Of a stretch of 64,000 nt of DNA, positions 34,902 to 45,668 are shown piece by piece. How positions within the stretch are numbered: the first letter of the stretch is position 1; the number at the start of each line of letters is the position of its first letter. This DNA comes from Microbacterium sp. zg-B185 (GTDB taxonomy: Bacteria; Actinomycetota; Actinomycetes; Actinomycetales; Microbacteriaceae): positions 1,922,001-1,986,000 of the forward strand of contig NZ_CP126739.1 of the NCBI RefSeq assembly GCF_030246885.1, read 5' to 3'. The notes beneath the pieces are model-generated. The model did no database searches. It was not told where the DNA came from and worked only from the letters and a program-made list of their open reading frames with translations. The position numbers and the translations under genes were made by a program.

Positions 34902-34915
34902 TACACTGTCAGTGA
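34902..34915. promoter_or_regulatory. palindrome ACACT-GTC-AGTGA in the sufB/ctaA gap, with possible ctaA -10
   Basis: CACTG-T-CAGTG (34904-34914) is a perfect inverted repeat around one base. TACACT (34902-34907) could be a -10 for ctaA with a leader of about 119 bases. The arms resemble the ACACT/AGTGT half-sites described for mycobacterial SufR, but with a 3-base instead of a 5-base gap. Confidence 0.35.
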
Positions 34916-35032
34916 TGCAGAGCGCGACGCGCCAGCATCCGACCCTTTGATTCTACAGGGTCCCGCCGCCGCGCCGGGTGGCCGGGACCCGCTCCGACCA
35001 CGTCGGAGTGCATTCCCAGGAGGCGAGGCCCG

Positions 35033-36040
35033 ATGGCCGCGGACCCCACGACCACCCCCGACCGGGGACTGCTGCGACGATTCGTGACGTGGCTGCCGGC
35101 CCGCGTGGACCGTCGCGTCATCACGGCGGCCTGGGCGAGCCTGGTCGTGCAGGTGGGCATCGTCGGCACCGGCGGCCTGGTCCGGCTCACCGGGTCGGGG
35201 CTGGGCTGCCCGACGTGGCCGCGCTGCACCGACGATTCGCTCGTGCCGACCGCCGAGATGGGCATCCACGGCGTCATCGAATTCGGCAACCGCATGCTGA
35301 CGTTCATCCTCGTGATCGTGGCCGTCACCATGTTCGTGTTCGTGGTCCGCATGCGCCGGGAGCGCCGCGATCTGTTCTGGCTGTCCCTGGCGATCGGCCT
35401 GTACGTGCCCCTTCAGGCGATCATCGGCGGCATCACCGTGCTGACCAACCTCAACCCCTACGTCGTGGGATTGCACTACTTCGCCTCGGTCATCCTCGTC
35501 GGCCTCGCCACCGTCCTGGTGCAGCGCGTCTACGCCGCGCCCGGTCCCCGTGTGCGCGCCGTCCCCGGCTGGTATGCCGCGACCGCGCACCTGACCAGCC
35601 TGCTGGTGGCGGTCACGGTGATCGTGGGCATCCTCGTGACCGGATCGGGGCCGCACGCCGGGGACGGCGGCGCGGCGCGGAACGGCCTGAATCCGGAGTT
35701 CATGCAGCACGTGCACTCCTGGCCGGCCTACGCGCTGCTCTTGGTCACGCTCGTGCTGCTGGTCGGCGCCGGTCGCACTCCCCCGCACCTGCGGCTGCGA
35801 CTGTGGGTAGGTCTGCTGCTTGCGGTCGAGGCGGCCCAGACCGCGGTGGGCCTGTGGCAGGCACGCGCCGGTCTGCCCATCGTGCTGGTGAACATCCACA
35901 TGGTGCTCGCGGTGCTGCTGGTTGCGGCGATGACCGCCGTGGTGCTGCATCTCAAGGCGAGTGCCCAGGCTCCGGCCGATGTGCCGGCGTACGCTGGCTC
36001 GGTCGGAACCGCTTCCGCTGCCTCCCGTCAGGACTCATAG
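35033..36040 (+). CDS. ctaA: heme A synthase (COX15/CtaA)
   Basis: Oxidises the C8 methyl of heme O to formyl to make heme A for cytochrome aa3. A 335-aa protein with eight membrane helices; likely heme ligands His79 (IHGVIEFGNRML, with Glu83), His148 (GLHYFASV), His226/228 (MQHVHSW) and His289 (VNIHMVL); the extracytoplasmic Cys60/Cys65 pair is in GLGCPTWPRC. AGGAGG lies before the ATG. Divergent from sufB; ctaB, making its substrate, lies 2.2 kb downstream on the other strand. A COOH-terminal tail of about 25 residues is polar. Confidence 0.96.
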   Translation: MAADPTTTPDRGLLRRFVTWLPARVDRRVITAAWASLVVQVGIVGTGGLVRLTGSGLGCPTWPRCTDDSLVPTAEMGIHGVIEFGNRMLTFILVIVAVTMFVFVVRMRRERRDLFWLSLAIGLYVPLQAIIGGITVLTNLNPYVVGLHYFASVILVGLATVLVQRVYAAPGPRVRAVPGWYAATAHLTSLLVAVTVIVGILVTGSGPHAGDGGAARNGLNPEFMQHVHSWPAYALLLVTLVLLVGAGRTPPHLRLRLWVGLLLAVEAAQTAVGLWQARAGLPIVLVNIHMVLAVLLVAAMTAVVLHLKASAQAPADVPAYAGSVGTASAASRQDS

Positions 36041-36160
36041 CGGGTTCATCGGATTCGCACACGTGCGATTCGCCCGGCCGCACCAGGCTGGGCGGATGCC
36101 GCGGCGCACGCCATCGTCCCGCGCACACCCCCGACACCCATCGAACCAAGGAGTTCCCGC

Positions 36161-36535
36161 ATGACTGCACGCCCCAGCCTCGTCCGCAGCATCCCGTTCT
36201 GGATCCTGCTGGTCGGCTCCCTCGCCACCGGCGTCCTCGGCGCATGGCTCACCGTCGACAAGCTCGCCGTGATGTCCACCGCTCTGACCGCCGGCACCGC
36301 GACACCGGTCGACGTCTACGTCGGCCAGGTGTGGGCGATCGTCGGCGGCATCCTGATCGCGACCGGACTCGTCGGACTCGCCCTCGCCCTCGTCGTCGCC
36401 GTGGTGCGCTCGTTCGTTCCCGCCACCGACGTGGAGATCATCGAGGCGCTGGACTGGTCGGCAGAGGACGATGCCCACGACGACGTCCCCGCAGCGGAGT
36501 CCGAGCACGTCGCGGAGGCCGCGCCCCAGCGCTGA
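36161..36535 (+). CDS. small two-helix membrane protein of unknown function
   Basis: A 124-aa protein I do not recognise by function. It has two hydrophobic segments (about 10-32, SIPFWILLVGSLATGVLGAWL, and 55-80, around VWAIVGGILIATGLVGLALA), an extracytoplasmic loop rich in Thr/Ala between them, and an acidic His/Asp/Glu-rich C-terminal tail (about 92-124). AAGGAG lies 7 bases before the ATG, and a strong terminator follows, so it is clearly a gene. It lies between ctaA and a Na+/H+ antiporter; no role can be assigned. Confidence 0.75.
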   Translation: MTARPSLVRSIPFWILLVGSLATGVLGAWLTVDKLAVMSTALTAGTATPVDVYVGQVWAIVGGILIATGLVGLALALVVAVVRSFVPATDVEIIEALDWSAEDDAHDDVPAAESEHVAEAAPQR

Positions 36536-36547
36536 GCCGAAGACCTC

Positions 36548-36589
36548 GAAGGGGCGGGAGTGCGCACATCCGCGCATTCCCGCCCCTTC
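36548..36589 (+). terminator. terminator after the 124-aa membrane protein gene
   Basis: 18-base arms GAAGGGGCGGGAGTGCGC and GCGCATTCCCGCCCCTTC with one G-T wobble and a six-base loop. It ends 17 bases before the antiporter start, so that gene needs its own promoter. Confidence 0.75.
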
Positions 36590-36594
36590 TGCTC

Positions 36595-36600
36595 GATACT
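36595..36600 (+). promoter_or_regulatory. possible leaderless -10 (GATACT) for the Na+/H+ antiporter
   Basis: GATACT, six bases, then GTG 36607. The first base departs from TANNNT, but the place right after the terminator supports a promoter here. Confidence 0.4.
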
Positions 36601-36606
36601 GGCTCC

Positions 36607-38190
36607 GTGGACCCCGTCGGAACGATCACCTGGATCGTTCTGTTCGTCCTCACGACCGTCGCGATCACGGGCATCGTCGGCCGGCTGGGCTGGTCGGCCC
36701 CGGTCGCCCTGGTCGTCGTCGGAGGAGCGGTCTCGTTCATCCCGGGCGTGCCGGAAGTCGAGGTCCAACCCGAGCTGATCCTCTACGGCATCCTCCCGCC
36801 GCTGCTGTTCGCCGCGGCGATACGCACCAGCGTGATAGACGTGCGTGCGCGCCGGGACAGCATCCTGCTCCTGTCGGTTGGATTGGTCGCATTCACGGTG
36901 GTGGTCGTCGGGTTCGCCGCGTACGCCCTGGTCCCGGCGATCACCCTGGCGGCGGCGTTCGCGTTCGCGGCGGTGGTCGCACCGACCGACGCGATTGCCG
37001 TGACCGCGATCGCCGGGCGCCTGGGACTGCCGCGGCGCGTGGTCACCATCCTGGAGGGCGAGAGCCTGCTCAACGACGCCACCGCGCTGGTCGCGCTGAA
37101 CGCGTCCATCGCGGCGATCGTCAGCTCCGTCACGCCGGCCGAGATCGGATTCGAGTTCGTCGTCGCAGTGGTCGTCGGGACCGGGGTGGGTCTGGGCGTG
37201 GGCTGGGCCGTCACGTTCGTGCGTTCACGGTTGCACTCGGCCGTCCTGGACACCAGTCTGACCTTCGTCACACCGTTCGCGGCGTTCCTGGTGGGCGAAT
37301 TCCTGCACGGGTCCGGAGTCCTGGCCGTGGTCCTGGCCGGCCTGTATCTGGGCTATCGGGCACCGTCCGTCTCCTCGGCCGAAGCGCGGGTCGCCGAGCG
37401 GCTCAACTGGCGCACGATCAAGTTCCTGCTCGAGAACACCGTCTTCCTGTTCATCGGACTCAATCTCCAGGGGATCCTGCAGGGCGCCATCGCCACCGGC
37501 CCGGGCCTCTGGCCGACCGTCGGGATCTGCGTCGGCATCCTGGCCGCCCTGGTGGCCTCCCGCTTCGCCTGGGTGATGGGCACGACGCTGCTGTACCGGA
37601 AGGGGCCGCGGCGGCTGCGCGAGCGGGGCTGGGCCTGGCGCAACGGCGTCGCGGTCTCCTCGGCGGGCGTGCGCGGGGTCGTCACCCTGGCCGCCGTCTT
37701 CCTGCTGCCGAAGGAGACGCCGGGCCGGGAGTACCTGCAGTTCCTCGCGTTCGTCGTGGTGGTGGCGAGCCTGCTCGGGGGCCTCGCGCTACCGGCGATC
37801 ATCCGCCGCCTGAACCTTCCGAAGCCCAGCCTGGTGCAGGAGCTGGCCGAACGGCGGCTGCTGATGGCCGAGGCCCGCCAGGCCGGAATCGATCTGCTGG
37901 ACGCCCAGGAGCTGCCCGAGGAGGAGAAGCACGTCGCCGCGCTCCTGCGCACCGACGCGGGCTTCCTCGGCGAGACCCTCGTCGCGTACGGTCCGGACGC
38001 GTCCATCCCGCAGCTGGAGGCGAAATACCGCCTCCGCCGCGCGATGCTGGATGCCGAACGGGCCGCCGTGCTGAAGGCCCGCGCCGAGGGGCGCTATCAG
38101 GAGCCGGCGATCGTCGCCGCGCTGCAGGCGATCGACGCGGAGGAGACCGCGCTGCGCGCCCAGTTCCCGAAAGAGGGCGAACAGGCCTGA
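36607..38190 (+). CDS. Na+/H+ antiporter (CPA1 family)
   Basis: A 527-aa cation/proton antiporter. About 12 membrane helices, with the ion-site FAAVVAPTDAIAVTAIAGRL (helix with the Thr-Asp pair), ILEGESLLNDATALVALN (family Glu-Ser-Leu-x-Asn-Asp) and the WRNGVAVSSAGVRGVVTLA segment, then a soluble C-terminal tail of about 120 residues (coiled-helix rich). Matches bacterial NhaP/YjcE-like antiporters that set cytoplasmic pH and sodium. GTG 36607 was chosen because the membrane part begins there; the frame is open far upstream but reads as unrelated sequence. Convergent with ctaB (10 bases between stops). Confidence 0.9.
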   Translation: MDPVGTITWIVLFVLTTVAITGIVGRLGWSAPVALVVVGGAVSFIPGVPEVEVQPELILYGILPPLLFAAAIRTSVIDVRARRDSILLLSVGLVAFTVVVVGFAAYALVPAITLAAAFAFAAVVAPTDAIAVTAIAGRLGLPRRVVTILEGESLLNDATALVALNASIAAIVSSVTPAEIGFEFVVAVVVGTGVGLGVGWAVTFVRSRLHSAVLDTSLTFVTPFAAFLVGEFLHGSGVLAVVLAGLYLGYRAPSVSSAEARVAERLNWRTIKFLLENTVFLFIGLNLQGILQGAIATGPGLWPTVGICVGILAALVASRFAWVMGTTLLYRKGPRRLRERGWAWRNGVAVSSAGVRGVVTLAAVFLLPKETPGREYLQFLAFVVVVASLLGGLALPAIIRRLNLPKPSLVQELAERRLLMAEARQAGIDLLDAQELPEEEKHVAALLRTDAGFLGETLVAYGPDASIPQLEAKYRLRRAMLDAERAAVLKARAEGRYQEPAIVAALQAIDAEETALRAQFPKEGEQA

Positions 38191-38200
38191 GCGGCCCGGC

Positions 38201-39124
38201 TCAGAACGGAAGCAGCGGGTCGACCGCGATCGCGACGAACAGGAGGGTGAGGTAGGTGATCGAGGCGTGGAACACCCGCATCGGCCGGGGCTCGGTCCCG
38301 CGCACGGCACGGCTGTACAGCCGGTGCGACTCGTAGATGAACCAGCCGCCGAAGACGATCGCCGAGACGGAGTAGACCAGCCCCATCCCCGCCACCGGGA
38401 TCAGCAGCAGCGAGCACGCCACGGTCGCCCACGCGTACAGGATCACCTGAAGCCCGACCTGCGACCCGGAGCGCGTCGCCCCGAGCATCGGCACGTCCAC
38501 GCCCTCGTACTGGTCCTTGTACTTCATCGACAGGGGCCAATAGTGCGGCGGCGTCCACAGGAACACCAGGGCGAACAGGATCATCGGCGTCCAGGTCAGC
38601 GATCCGGTGACCGCCGACCAGCCGATGACGACCGGGAAGCACCCGGCGATGCCGCCCCACACGATGTTCTGCTCGGTGCGGCGCTTGAGGATCATCGTGT
38701 AGATGACGACGTAGAAGAAGATCGCCGCCGCCGACAGGGTGGCGGCGAGCCAGTTCGTGGTGAACCAGAGCCACACGGTGGATGTCGCAGCCAGGGTCCA
38801 CGCGAACACCAGCGCGCCGCGCGGCGAGACCTCGCCGGTCACCAGCGGGCGATTCGCCGTCCGCTGCATGTGGGCATCCATGTCCCGGTCCAGGTACATG
38901 TTGAACGCCGCCGCGGATCCCGCGCTCATCGAGCCGCCGAGCACGGTCGCCAGCACGAGCCAGATGTCGGGGAACCCGCCCTGGGCGAGGATCATCACCG
39001 GCACCGTCGTGACCAGGAGCAGCTCGAGCACGCGCGGCTTGGTCAGCGCGACGTAAGCCCGGATCGTACGGCCCAGCGAATGAGGTCGTACGGCGGACGC
39101 GTCCGCCGTCATCATGGTGTCCAT
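38201..39124 (-). CDS. ctaB: protoheme IX farnesyltransferase (heme O synthase)
   Basis: Adds a farnesyl group to protoheme to make heme O, the CtaA substrate. A 307-aa UbiA-family membrane protein with about nine helices. The prenyl-diphosphate motif is [20 protein letters not shown] with the two Asp residues, and [16 protein letters not shown] opens helix 1. The ATG has GGGGAG just upstream. A -10-like TAGACT lies at 39159-39164. Divergent from tkt, convergent with the antiporter. The ctaB next to tkt arrangement is common in actinobacteria. Confidence 0.95.
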   Translation of the reverse strand: MDTMMTADASAVRPHSLGRTIRAYVALTKPRVLELLLVTTVPVMILAQGGFPDIWLVLATVLGGSMSAGSAAAFNMYLDRDMDAHMQRTANRPLVTGEVSPRGALVFAWTLAATSTVWLWFTTNWLAATLSAAAIFFYVVIYTMILKRRTEQNIVWGGIAGCFPVVIGWSAVTGSLTWTPMILFALVFLWTPPHYWPLSMKYKDQYEGVDVPMLGATRSGSQVGLQVILYAWATVACSLLLIPVAGMGLVYSVSAIVFGGWFIYESHRLYSRAVRGTEPRPMRVFHASITYLTLLFVAIAVDPLLPF

Positions 39125-39158
39125 CGCTCCCCGCTCGACCGCCTGAACCTGCCCTCCG

Positions 39159-39164
39159 AGTCTA
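39159..39164 (-). promoter_or_regulatory. ctaB: probable -10 of ctaB (TAGACT)
   Basis: TAGACT on the minus strand, giving a predicted leader of about 28 bases with a GGGGAG ribosome site. No clear -35. Confidence 0.4.
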
Positions 39165-39198
39165 TGTCATTCGCGCCCGCTGGCTTCCGGCCCTTCGC

Positions 39199-39204
39199 TA
39201 TGCT
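39199..39204 (+). promoter_or_regulatory. tkt: probable -10 of the tkt-led pentose-phosphate operon (TATGCT)
   Basis: TATGCT, predicted transcription start near 39211 and a leader of about 80 bases. It is the only gap in which a promoter for the whole overlapping operon could lie. Confidence 0.4.
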
Positions 39205-39293
39205 GAGACAACACGCGCCCTGCGCCGGCTGCTGCTCCCGATTGCGGCGCGGTCAGCGGACTCGGGTGCACTTCTTCTGAGAAAGGCGGCCCG

Positions 39294-41390
39294 GTGTCAG
39301 AACTGCGTTGGGATGAAATCGATCGGCGCGCGGTGGATACCGCTCGCGTGCTGGCGGCGGACGCGGTCGAGAAGGCGGGAAACGGCCACCCCGGGACGGC
39401 GATGAGCCTCGCCCCTGCGGCGTACCTGCTGTACCAGCGGGTGATGAACCACGACCCGGCCGATGTGCACTGGCCCGGCCGGGACCGGTTTATTCTGTCG
39501 GCGGGTCACTCGTCGCTGACACAGTACGTGCAACTCTATCTGGGCGGTTTCGGACTCGAGCTGGACGACCTGAAGTCACTGCGGACATGGGGGTCGAAGA
39601 CCCCGGGACACCCCGAGTACGGCCACACCGAAGGCGTCGAGATCACGACGGGTCCGCTCGGTCAGGGCCTGGCCTCTTCGGTGGGCTTCGCCTACGCCGC
39701 CCGCTACGAGCGCGGCCTGTTCGATCCGGACGCGGCGGCCGGCGAGTCCCCTTTCGACCACTTCATCTATGTCATCGCCAGCGACGGCGACCTTCAGGAG
39801 GGCGTCACCAGCGAGGCGTCCTCCCTCGCCGGTCACCAGGAGCTGGGCAACCTGGTCGTGCTGTACGACGCGAACCAGATCTCCATCGAGGACGACACGA
39901 ACGTCGCCTTCACCGAGGACGTCGCCAAGCGGTATGAGGCATACGGCTGGCACGTGCAGACGGTGGACTGGAAGAAGACCGGCCAGTACGTCGAAGACGC
40001 CGCGGAGCTGTTCGCCGCGCTCGAGGCGGCGAAGAGCGAGACCGTCAAGCCCTCGATCATCATCCTGAAGACCATCATCGGCTGGCCCTCGCCCGGCAAG
40101 CAGAACACCGGCAAGATCCACGGCTCCGCCCTCGGCGCCGACGAGCTGGCCGCGACCAAGAAGGTGCTCGGCTGGAACCCCGACGAGAGCTTCGTCGTGC
40201 CCGCGGACGTGCTCGCGCACACGCGTGCTCTCGGTGAGCGCGGCGCGACGGCGCACGCCGAGTGGCAGGAGCGCTTCGACGCCTGGGCGACGGCGCACCC
40301 CGAGCGCAAGGCGCTGTGGGATCGCGTGAACGCCCGCGAACTGCCCGAGGGCATCGCCGCGGCGCTGCCGAGCTTCGAGCCCGGAAAAGACGTCTCCACG
40401 CGGGCCGCGTCCGGCGCGGTCATCAACGCGCTGGCCGCGGAGCTACCCGAGCTGTGGGGCGGGTCGGCAGACCTTGCCGAGTCGAACCTCACCACCATCA
40501 AGGGCGCGAACTCGTTCATCCCCGAGGAATGGTCCACGCACGAATGGAGCGGCGACCCCTACGGCCGCGTGCTGCACTTCGGCATCCGCGAACACGCGAT
40601 GGGCGCGATCATCAACGGGATCGTCCTGCACGGTCCCACCCGTCCCTTCGGCGGCACGTTCCTCATCTTCAGCGACTACATGCGCCCGCCGGTCCGTCTG
40701 GCCGCGCTGATGAACGTTCCCAGCATCTTCGTCTGGACGCACGATTCGGTCGCCCTCGGTGAAGACGGCCCGACCCACCAGCCGATCGAGCAGCTGGCCG
40801 CGCTGCGCGCCATCCCGAACTTCACGGTGGTCCGCCCCGGTGACGCCGCAGAGACCGCGGTGGTCTGGCTGGAGATGCTCCGCCGGCACGCCGGGCCGGC
40901 CGGCATCGCCCTCACCCGCCAGAACATCCCCGTGTTCGAGCGCGGCCAGGGCGCGGCGTCGGGTGACACGCTGGCTTCGGCCGACGGTGCCGCGCGCGGC
41001 GCCTACGTCCTGGCCGAAGCACCGGCCGGAAGCCCCGATGTCATCCTCATCGCCACCGGCTCCGAAGTGCAGCTGGCCGTCGCTGCCCGCGAGACACTGG
41101 CCGCCGAGGGCGTGCAGGCGCGAGTGGTCTCCGCGCCGTCGCTCGAGTGGTTCGACGAACAGGACGCCGACTACCGCGAGAGCGTGCTGCCGTCTTCGGT
41201 GCGGGCGCGCGTGTCGGTCGAAGCGGGCATCAAGCTGCCGTGGCGGGCGCTGGTCGGTGACCGCGGTCGAAGCGTCTCGATCGAGCACTTCGGCGCATCG
41301 GCGGATTACAAAACCCTGTTCGAGAAGTTCGGCGTCACCGCCGAGGCCGTCGTCGAGGCGGCACGCGAGACCCTGAAGGAGAACTCATGA
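39294..41390 (+). CDS. tkt: transketolase
   Basis: Thiamine-diphosphate enzyme transferring two-carbon units in the non-oxidative pentose phosphate pathway. The 698 aa carry three domains: the TPP domain ([17 protein letters not shown], then [20 protein letters not shown] and ending NQIS), the Pyr domain ([31 protein letters not shown]) and a C-terminal domain ([12 protein letters not shown]). GTG 39294 starts the family N-terminus ([20 protein letters not shown]). First of six genes; tal starts inside its stop (ATGA). Confidence 0.97.
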   Translation: MSELRWDEIDRRAVDTARVLAADAVEKAGNGHPGTAMSLAPAAYLLYQRVMNHDPADVHWPGRDRFILSAGHSSLTQYVQLYLGGFGLELDDLKSLRTWGSKTPGHPEYGHTEGVEITTGPLGQGLASSVGFAYAARYERGLFDPDAAAGESPFDHFIYVIASDGDLQEGVTSEASSLAGHQELGNLVVLYDANQISIEDDTNVAFTEDVAKRYEAYGWHVQTVDWKKTGQYVEDAAELFAALEAAKSETVKPSIIILKTIIGWPSPGKQNTGKIHGSALGADELAATKKVLGWNPDESFVVPADVLAHTRALGERGATAHAEWQERFDAWATAHPERKALWDRVNARELPEGIAAALPSFEPGKDVSTRAASGAVINALAAELPELWGGSADLAESNLTTIKGANSFIPEEWSTHEWSGDPYGRVLHFGIREHAMGAIINGIVLHGPTRPFGGTFLIFSDYMRPPVRLAALMNVPSIFVWTHDSVALGEDGPTHQPIEQLAALRAIPNFTVVRPGDAAETAVVWLEMLRRHAGPAGIALTRQNIPVFERGQGAASGDTLASADGAARGAYVLAEAPAGSPDVILIATGSEVQLAVAARETLAAEGVQARVVSAPSLEWFDEQDADYRESVLPSSVRARVSVEAGIKLPWRALVGDRGRSVSIEHFGASADYKTLFEKFGVTAEAVVEAARETLKENS

Positions 41391-42505
41391 GCACCCCCAC
41401 CGCACACCTCGTGGCCGAGGGCGTCAGCATCTGGCTGGATGACCTGTCCCGTGAGCGGATCGTCAGCGGGAACCTCGCCGACCTGATCGCCACCCGCAAC
41501 GTGTCGGGGGTCACCACGAACCCGACGATCTTCGCCGGCGCGATCGGCTCCGGCAGCGAGGCGTACACCGGTCAGCTCGGCGTGCTCGCCGGCCGCGGCG
41601 CGTCCGCGGACGAGGCGATCTTCGAGATCACCACCGACGACGTGCGCGCTGCCGCGGATGTGTTCCGGCACGTCTACGACGAGACCCACGGCGTGGACGG
41701 TCGCGTCTCGATCGAGGTCTCCCCCGACCTCGCGCACGACACGGACGCGACCATTGCGCAGGCCAAGGAGCTGTGGGCCAAGGTCGACCGCCCGAACATC
41801 CACATCAAGATCCCCGCGACCAAAGCGGGTCTGGCTGCGATCACCGAGGCGATCGGCTCGGGGATCTCGGTCAACGTCACGCTGATCTTCAGCCTGGAGC
41901 GATACGCCGACGTCATCGCCGCGTACCTGGCCGGCCTCGAACAGGCCAGCCAGGCCGGGCACGACCTGTCCGGCATCCACTCGGTGGCGTCCTTCTTCGT
42001 CTCACGGGTGGACACCGAAGTCGACAAGCGCCTGACCGCGATCGGCACCGAGGAAGCCGCGGGTCTGAAGAGCCTCGCCGGCGTCGCGAACGCCCGCCTG
42101 GCGTACGAGCTGTTCGAACGCGAGTTCGCCACGGACCGGGCCCGCGCCCTCGTCGATGCCGGCGCCAACGTGCAGCGGCCGCTGTGGGCCTCGACGGGCG
42201 TGAAGGATCCGGCGCTGCCGGACACGCTGTACGTGACCGAGCTGGTGGCCCCCGGCACGGTGAACACGATGCCCGAGAAGACCCTCGAGGCGACCTTCGA
42301 TCACGGCGTCATCGCCGGGGACACGGTCACCGGCGCCTATGCCGGCGCGCACGAGGTCTTCGACCGTCTCGCCGGCGTCGGCGTGGACTTCGCCGAGGTC
42401 ACCGAGGTGCTCGAGGACGAGGGCGTGCAGAAGTTCATCACCTCCTGGCACGAGCTCCAGGACACGGTGAAGGCCGCTCTCGAGGCAGCGCAGTCCGGCG
42501 CATGA
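41387..42505 (+). CDS. tal: transaldolase
   Basis: Transfers dihydroxyacetone units in the non-oxidative pentose phosphate pathway. The 372-aa actinobacterial/subfamily-2 transaldolase has [16 protein letters not shown] (41-56), the Schiff-base Lys141 in [26 protein letters not shown], and [18 protein letters not shown]. It is longer than the 315-aa enterobacterial enzyme, as expected. ATGA overlaps join it to tkt before and pgi after. Confidence 0.97.
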   Translation: MSTPTAHLVAEGVSIWLDDLSRERIVSGNLADLIATRNVSGVTTNPTIFAGAIGSGSEAYTGQLGVLAGRGASADEAIFEITTDDVRAAADVFRHVYDETHGVDGRVSIEVSPDLAHDTDATIAQAKELWAKVDRPNIHIKIPATKAGLAAITEAIGSGISVNVTLIFSLERYADVIAAYLAGLEQASQAGHDLSGIHSVASFFVSRVDTEVDKRLTAIGTEEAAGLKSLAGVANARLAYELFEREFATDRARALVDAGANVQRPLWASTGVKDPALPDTLYVTELVAPGTVNTMPEKTLEATFDHGVIAGDTVTGAYAGAHEVFDRLAGVGVDFAEVTEVLEDEGVQKFITSWHELQDTVKAALEAAQSGA

Positions 42506-44121
42506 GCTTTGAGATCCATCTCACCGGGCATGTCAAATCCGTCGTCCGCGAGACGCTGCCAGGCCTGATCGCCGATCTCGTCGCGTCCGGCATCACCGCC
42601 GGCGACGCGTCGCTGTGGGGTCCGGATGCCGAAGCCGAGGCATCCGGGCGTCTGGGGTGGGTGCAGGCGGTCTCCGTCTCGCGGCCACTCGTCCCCGAGA
42701 TCGAGGCGCTGCGCGCCGAGCTGCGCGCGCGGGGCGTGACCCGGATCGTGCTCGCCGGCATGGGCGGCTCCTCGCTCGCGCCGGAAGTGATCGCACAGAC
42801 CTCCGGGGTTCCGCTCGTGATCCTGGACTCGACCGCGCCGAGCCAGGTGCTGGCTGCGATCGATGGCGACGCGGCGGCCGGCGGTCTGCAGCAGACCGCC
42901 CTGGTGGTCTCCTCCAAGTCCGGCTCCACCGTTGAGACCGACTCCGCCAAGCGCGCCTTCGAAGCCGCGTTCGGGGACATCGGCATCGATCCGCTCGAGC
43001 GCATCGTCGTCGTCACGGACCCCGACTCGCCGCTGGACCGGGCCGCCCGCGCCGACGGCTACCGCGTGTTCAACGCGGACCCGACGGTCGGCGGACGCTA
43101 CTCGGCGCTGACCGCCTTCGGACTGGTGCCCGCGGGACTGGCCGGTGCGGACATCTCCGAACTGCTCGACGAGGCGGAGGCTTCGCTGCTCGAGGTCGCG
43201 ATCGACAGCGCCGACAATCCCGCGCTCGTCCTGGCCGCGGCCATCGCCGGCGGCGAACCGCGACGCGACAAGCTGGGCCTGATCACCGACGGCACCCACA
43301 TCGTCGGCCTGCCGGACTGGATCGAGCAGCTCGTCGCCGAGTCCACCGGCAAGGAGGGCACGGGCATCCTGCCGGTCGTGCTGCTGCCGGTATCGCCCGA
43401 GGCCGAGCAGACGCCCCCGGACATGCAGATCGTCCGCTTCGTGGACGAGGCCAACGAGTTCCACTTCCGTGAGCGGCACGAGGGCGAGGTGCTGGTCAGC
43501 GGCTCCCTCGGAGCACAGTTCGTGGTGTGGGAGTACGCGACCGCGATCGCCGGGCGGATGCTGGGCATCAACCCGTTCGATCAGCCCGATGTCGAATCCG
43601 CCAAGACCGCCACCCGGGGGCTCCTGGAGGCGCGACCGGAGGCCACCGATCCCGCATTCGCGGTCGACGGCGTCGAGGTGCGGGTGTCCGATCCGGCACT
43701 GGCCGCCTCCGGCACGGTCGCGGATGTGCTGGACGCCCTGTGGGCACGGCTGCCCGCGAACGGGTATGTGTCCGTCCAGGCGTACGTGGACAGGCTGCGC
43801 CTGCCCCAGCTGCACGGACTGCGCGAATTGGTCGCGGCCGACTCCGGTCGTCCCACCACGTTCGGCTGGGGACCACGGTTCCTGCACTCCACCGGCCAGT
43901 TCCACAAGGGCGGCCCCGCAGTCGGGGTCTTCCTGCAGATCCTGGAGCAGACCGACGTGGATCTGGAGATCCCGGGGCGTCCCTTCACCTTCGGACAGCT
44001 GATCCAGGCGCAGGCGGCGGGCGACGCGGACGTGCTCGCCGCGCACGGCCGCCCGGTCGTCACCCTGACACTCACCGACCCGCAGGCCGAGGTGCTCACG
44101 CTGTTCGAGGCCGCGCAGTGA
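42502..44121 (+). CDS. pgi: glucose-6-phosphate isomerase
   Basis: Interconverts glucose-6-phosphate and fructose-6-phosphate. The 539 aa show [20 protein letters not shown] (sugar-phosphate-binding SIS motif), [17 protein letters not shown] at the first SIS fold, [16 protein letters not shown] and the C-terminal [18 protein letters not shown] with the active-site His/Lys region. It is of the actinobacterial type found inside the tal-zwf operon and differs from the 550-aa enzyme of E. coli. ATG overlaps the tal stop (ATGA) and its stop overlaps the zwf GTG (GTGA). Confidence 0.92.
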   Translation: MSFEIHLTGHVKSVVRETLPGLIADLVASGITAGDASLWGPDAEAEASGRLGWVQAVSVSRPLVPEIEALRAELRARGVTRIVLAGMGGSSLAPEVIAQTSGVPLVILDSTAPSQVLAAIDGDAAAGGLQQTALVVSSKSGSTVETDSAKRAFEAAFGDIGIDPLERIVVVTDPDSPLDRAARADGYRVFNADPTVGGRYSALTAFGLVPAGLAGADISELLDEAEASLLEVAIDSADNPALVLAAAIAGGEPRRDKLGLITDGTHIVGLPDWIEQLVAESTGKEGTGILPVVLLPVSPEAEQTPPDMQIVRFVDEANEFHFRERHEGEVLVSGSLGAQFVVWEYATAIAGRMLGINPFDQPDVESAKTATRGLLEARPEATDPAFAVDGVEVRVSDPALAASGTVADVLDALWARLPANGYVSVQAYVDRLRLPQLHGLRELVAADSGRPTTFGWGPRFLHSTGQFHKGGPAVGVFLQILEQTDVDLEIPGRPFTFGQLIQAQAAGDADVLAAHGRPVVTLTLTDPQAEVLTLFEAAQ

Positions 44122-45668
44122 CGGTCGAGATCTCGCGCGATCACAATCCGCTGCGCGACGCGGAGGATCATCGCCTCAATCGCATCGCCGGCCCCAGCGC
44201 GCTGGTGATCTTCGGCGTGACCGGCGACCTCTCCCGCAAGAAGCTGATGCCGGCCGTGTACGACCTCGCCAACCGCGGACTGCTGCCGCCGGGCTTCGCC
44301 CTGGTCGGCTTCGCGAGGCGGGACTGGGAGGATCAGGACTTCGCGCAGGTCGTGAAGGAAGCCGTCAAGGATCACTCCCGGACGGAGTTCCGGGAGGAGA
44401 CCTGGGAGCAGCTGTCACAGGGAATCCGATTCGTCCCCGGCGAGTTCGATGACCCGAACGCGTTCGCCCGGCTGCGCGAGACCGTCGAGAACCTCGATCT
44501 GGAACGCGGCACCATGGGCAACCATGCGTTCTATCTCTCGATCCCCCCGAAGGACTTCCCGCAGGTCGCCAAGCAGCTGAAGGACTCCGGTCTGGTCGAT
44601 GACACGGCCGATCAGCCCGAACGGTGGCGGCGGGTCGTCATCGAGAAGCCGTTCGGCCATGACCTCGCCTCCGCGCGTTCGCTCAACGACGCGCTCCGGT
44701 CGGCCTTCCCCGCGGATTCGATCTTCCGCATCGATCACTACCTCGGCAAGGAGACGGTTCAGAACATCCTCGCGCTGCGCTTCGCGAACGAGCTGTACGA
44801 ACCGCTCTGGAACCGCAACTACGTCGATCACGTTCAGATCACCATGGCCGAGGACATCGGGGTGGGCGGTCGCGCCGGGTACTACGACGGCATCGGGGCC
44901 GCCCGCGACGTCATCCAGAACCACCTCCTCCAGCTGCTCGCACTGACCGCGATGGAAGAGCCGATCTCCTTCGACGCCCGGGATCTGCGCGCCGAGAAGG
45001 AGAAGGTGCTCGCTGCGGTGACACTGCCGCCGGATCTGGGCGCGTCCACCGCCCGCGGACAGTACGCCGGCGGCTGGCAGGGCGGCGAGGAGGTGCTCGG
45101 CTTCCTCGAAGAGGACGGCATGCAGCCGGACTCCACCACGGAGACCTACGCGGCCATCACTCTGGAGATCAACACGCGCCGGTGGGCGGGGGTGCCCTTC
45201 TACCTGCGCACCGGTAAGCGCCTCGGACGGCGCGTCACCGAGATCGCGGTGGTCTTCAAGCGTGCGCCGGAGCTGCTGTTCTCGCGCGGGCAGACCTCCG
45301 GGCTGGGCCAGAACGCGCTGGTGATCCGAGTGCAGCCCGATGAGGGCGTGACGATCCGCTTCGGCTCCAAGGTGCCCGGCGCGGGCGCCCAGGTCCGCGA
45401 CGTGACGATGGACTTCGGCTACGGTCACGCATTCACCGAGGCCAGTCCCGAGGCCTACGAACGACTCATCCTGGACGTCCTGCTCGGCGATCCCCCGCTC
45501 TTTCCACGTCATGAAGAAGTCGAGCTGTCCTGGAAGATCCTCGACCCGATCGAGGACTTCTGGGAGAAGGAGGGCGGTCCGCTGGAGCAGTACCCACCCG
45601 GCTCCTGGGGGCCGGCATCCGCCGACGCCATGCTCGCCCGCGACGGACGCACGTGGAGGCGACCATGA
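44118..45668 (+). CDS. zwf: glucose-6-phosphate 1-dehydrogenase
   Basis: First oxidative step of the pentose phosphate pathway, making 6-phosphogluconolactone and NADPH. The 516 aa have the dinucleotide site [19 protein letters not shown], catalytic region [15 protein letters not shown] (His about 210), [19 protein letters not shown] and [15 protein letters not shown]. The GTG start overlaps the pgi stop and its stop overlaps the opcA ATG (ATGA). OpcA, encoded next, is needed for its assembly/activity in actinobacteria. Confidence 0.97.
   Translation: MTVEISRDHNPLRDAEDHRLNRIAGPSALVIFGVTGDLSRKKLMPAVYDLANRGLLPPGFALVGFARRDWEDQDFAQVVKEAVKDHSRTEFREETWEQLSQGIRFVPGEFDDPNAFARLRETVENLDLERGTMGNHAFYLSIPPKDFPQVAKQLKDSGLVDDTADQPERWRRVVIEKPFGHDLASARSLNDALRSAFPADSIFRIDHYLGKETVQNILALRFANELYEPLWNRNYVDHVQITMAEDIGVGGRAGYYDGIGAARDVIQNHLLQLLALTAMEEPISFDARDLRAEKEKVLAAVTLPPDLGASTARGQYAGGWQGGEEVLGFLEEDGMQPDSTTETYAAITLEINTRRWAGVPFYLRTGKRLGRRVTEIAVVFKRAPELLFSRGQTSGLGQNALVIRVQPDEGVTIRFGSKVPGAGAQVRDVTMDFGYGHAFTEASPEAYERLILDVLLGDPPLFPRHEEVELSWKILDPIEDFWEKEGGPLEQYPPGSWGPASADAMLARDGRTWRRP

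Noticed and set aside
36055..36068. Palindrome TCGCAC-AC-GTGCGA after ctaA
   Set aside because: Arms of 6 bases with a 2-base centre and no T tract; too short to call a terminator or an operator without conservation data.
34978..36606. Long open plus-strand frame running into the Na+/H+ antiporter
   Set aside because: Before 36607 it reads as Arg/Pro-rich sequence overlapping ctaA in another frame and has no family similarity; the antiporter begins at the GTG at 36607.
45653..45655. GTG at 45653 as the opcA start
   Set aside because: It overlaps the GGAGG that serves the ATG at 45665, and the ATGA overlap with zwf fits the rest of the operon.
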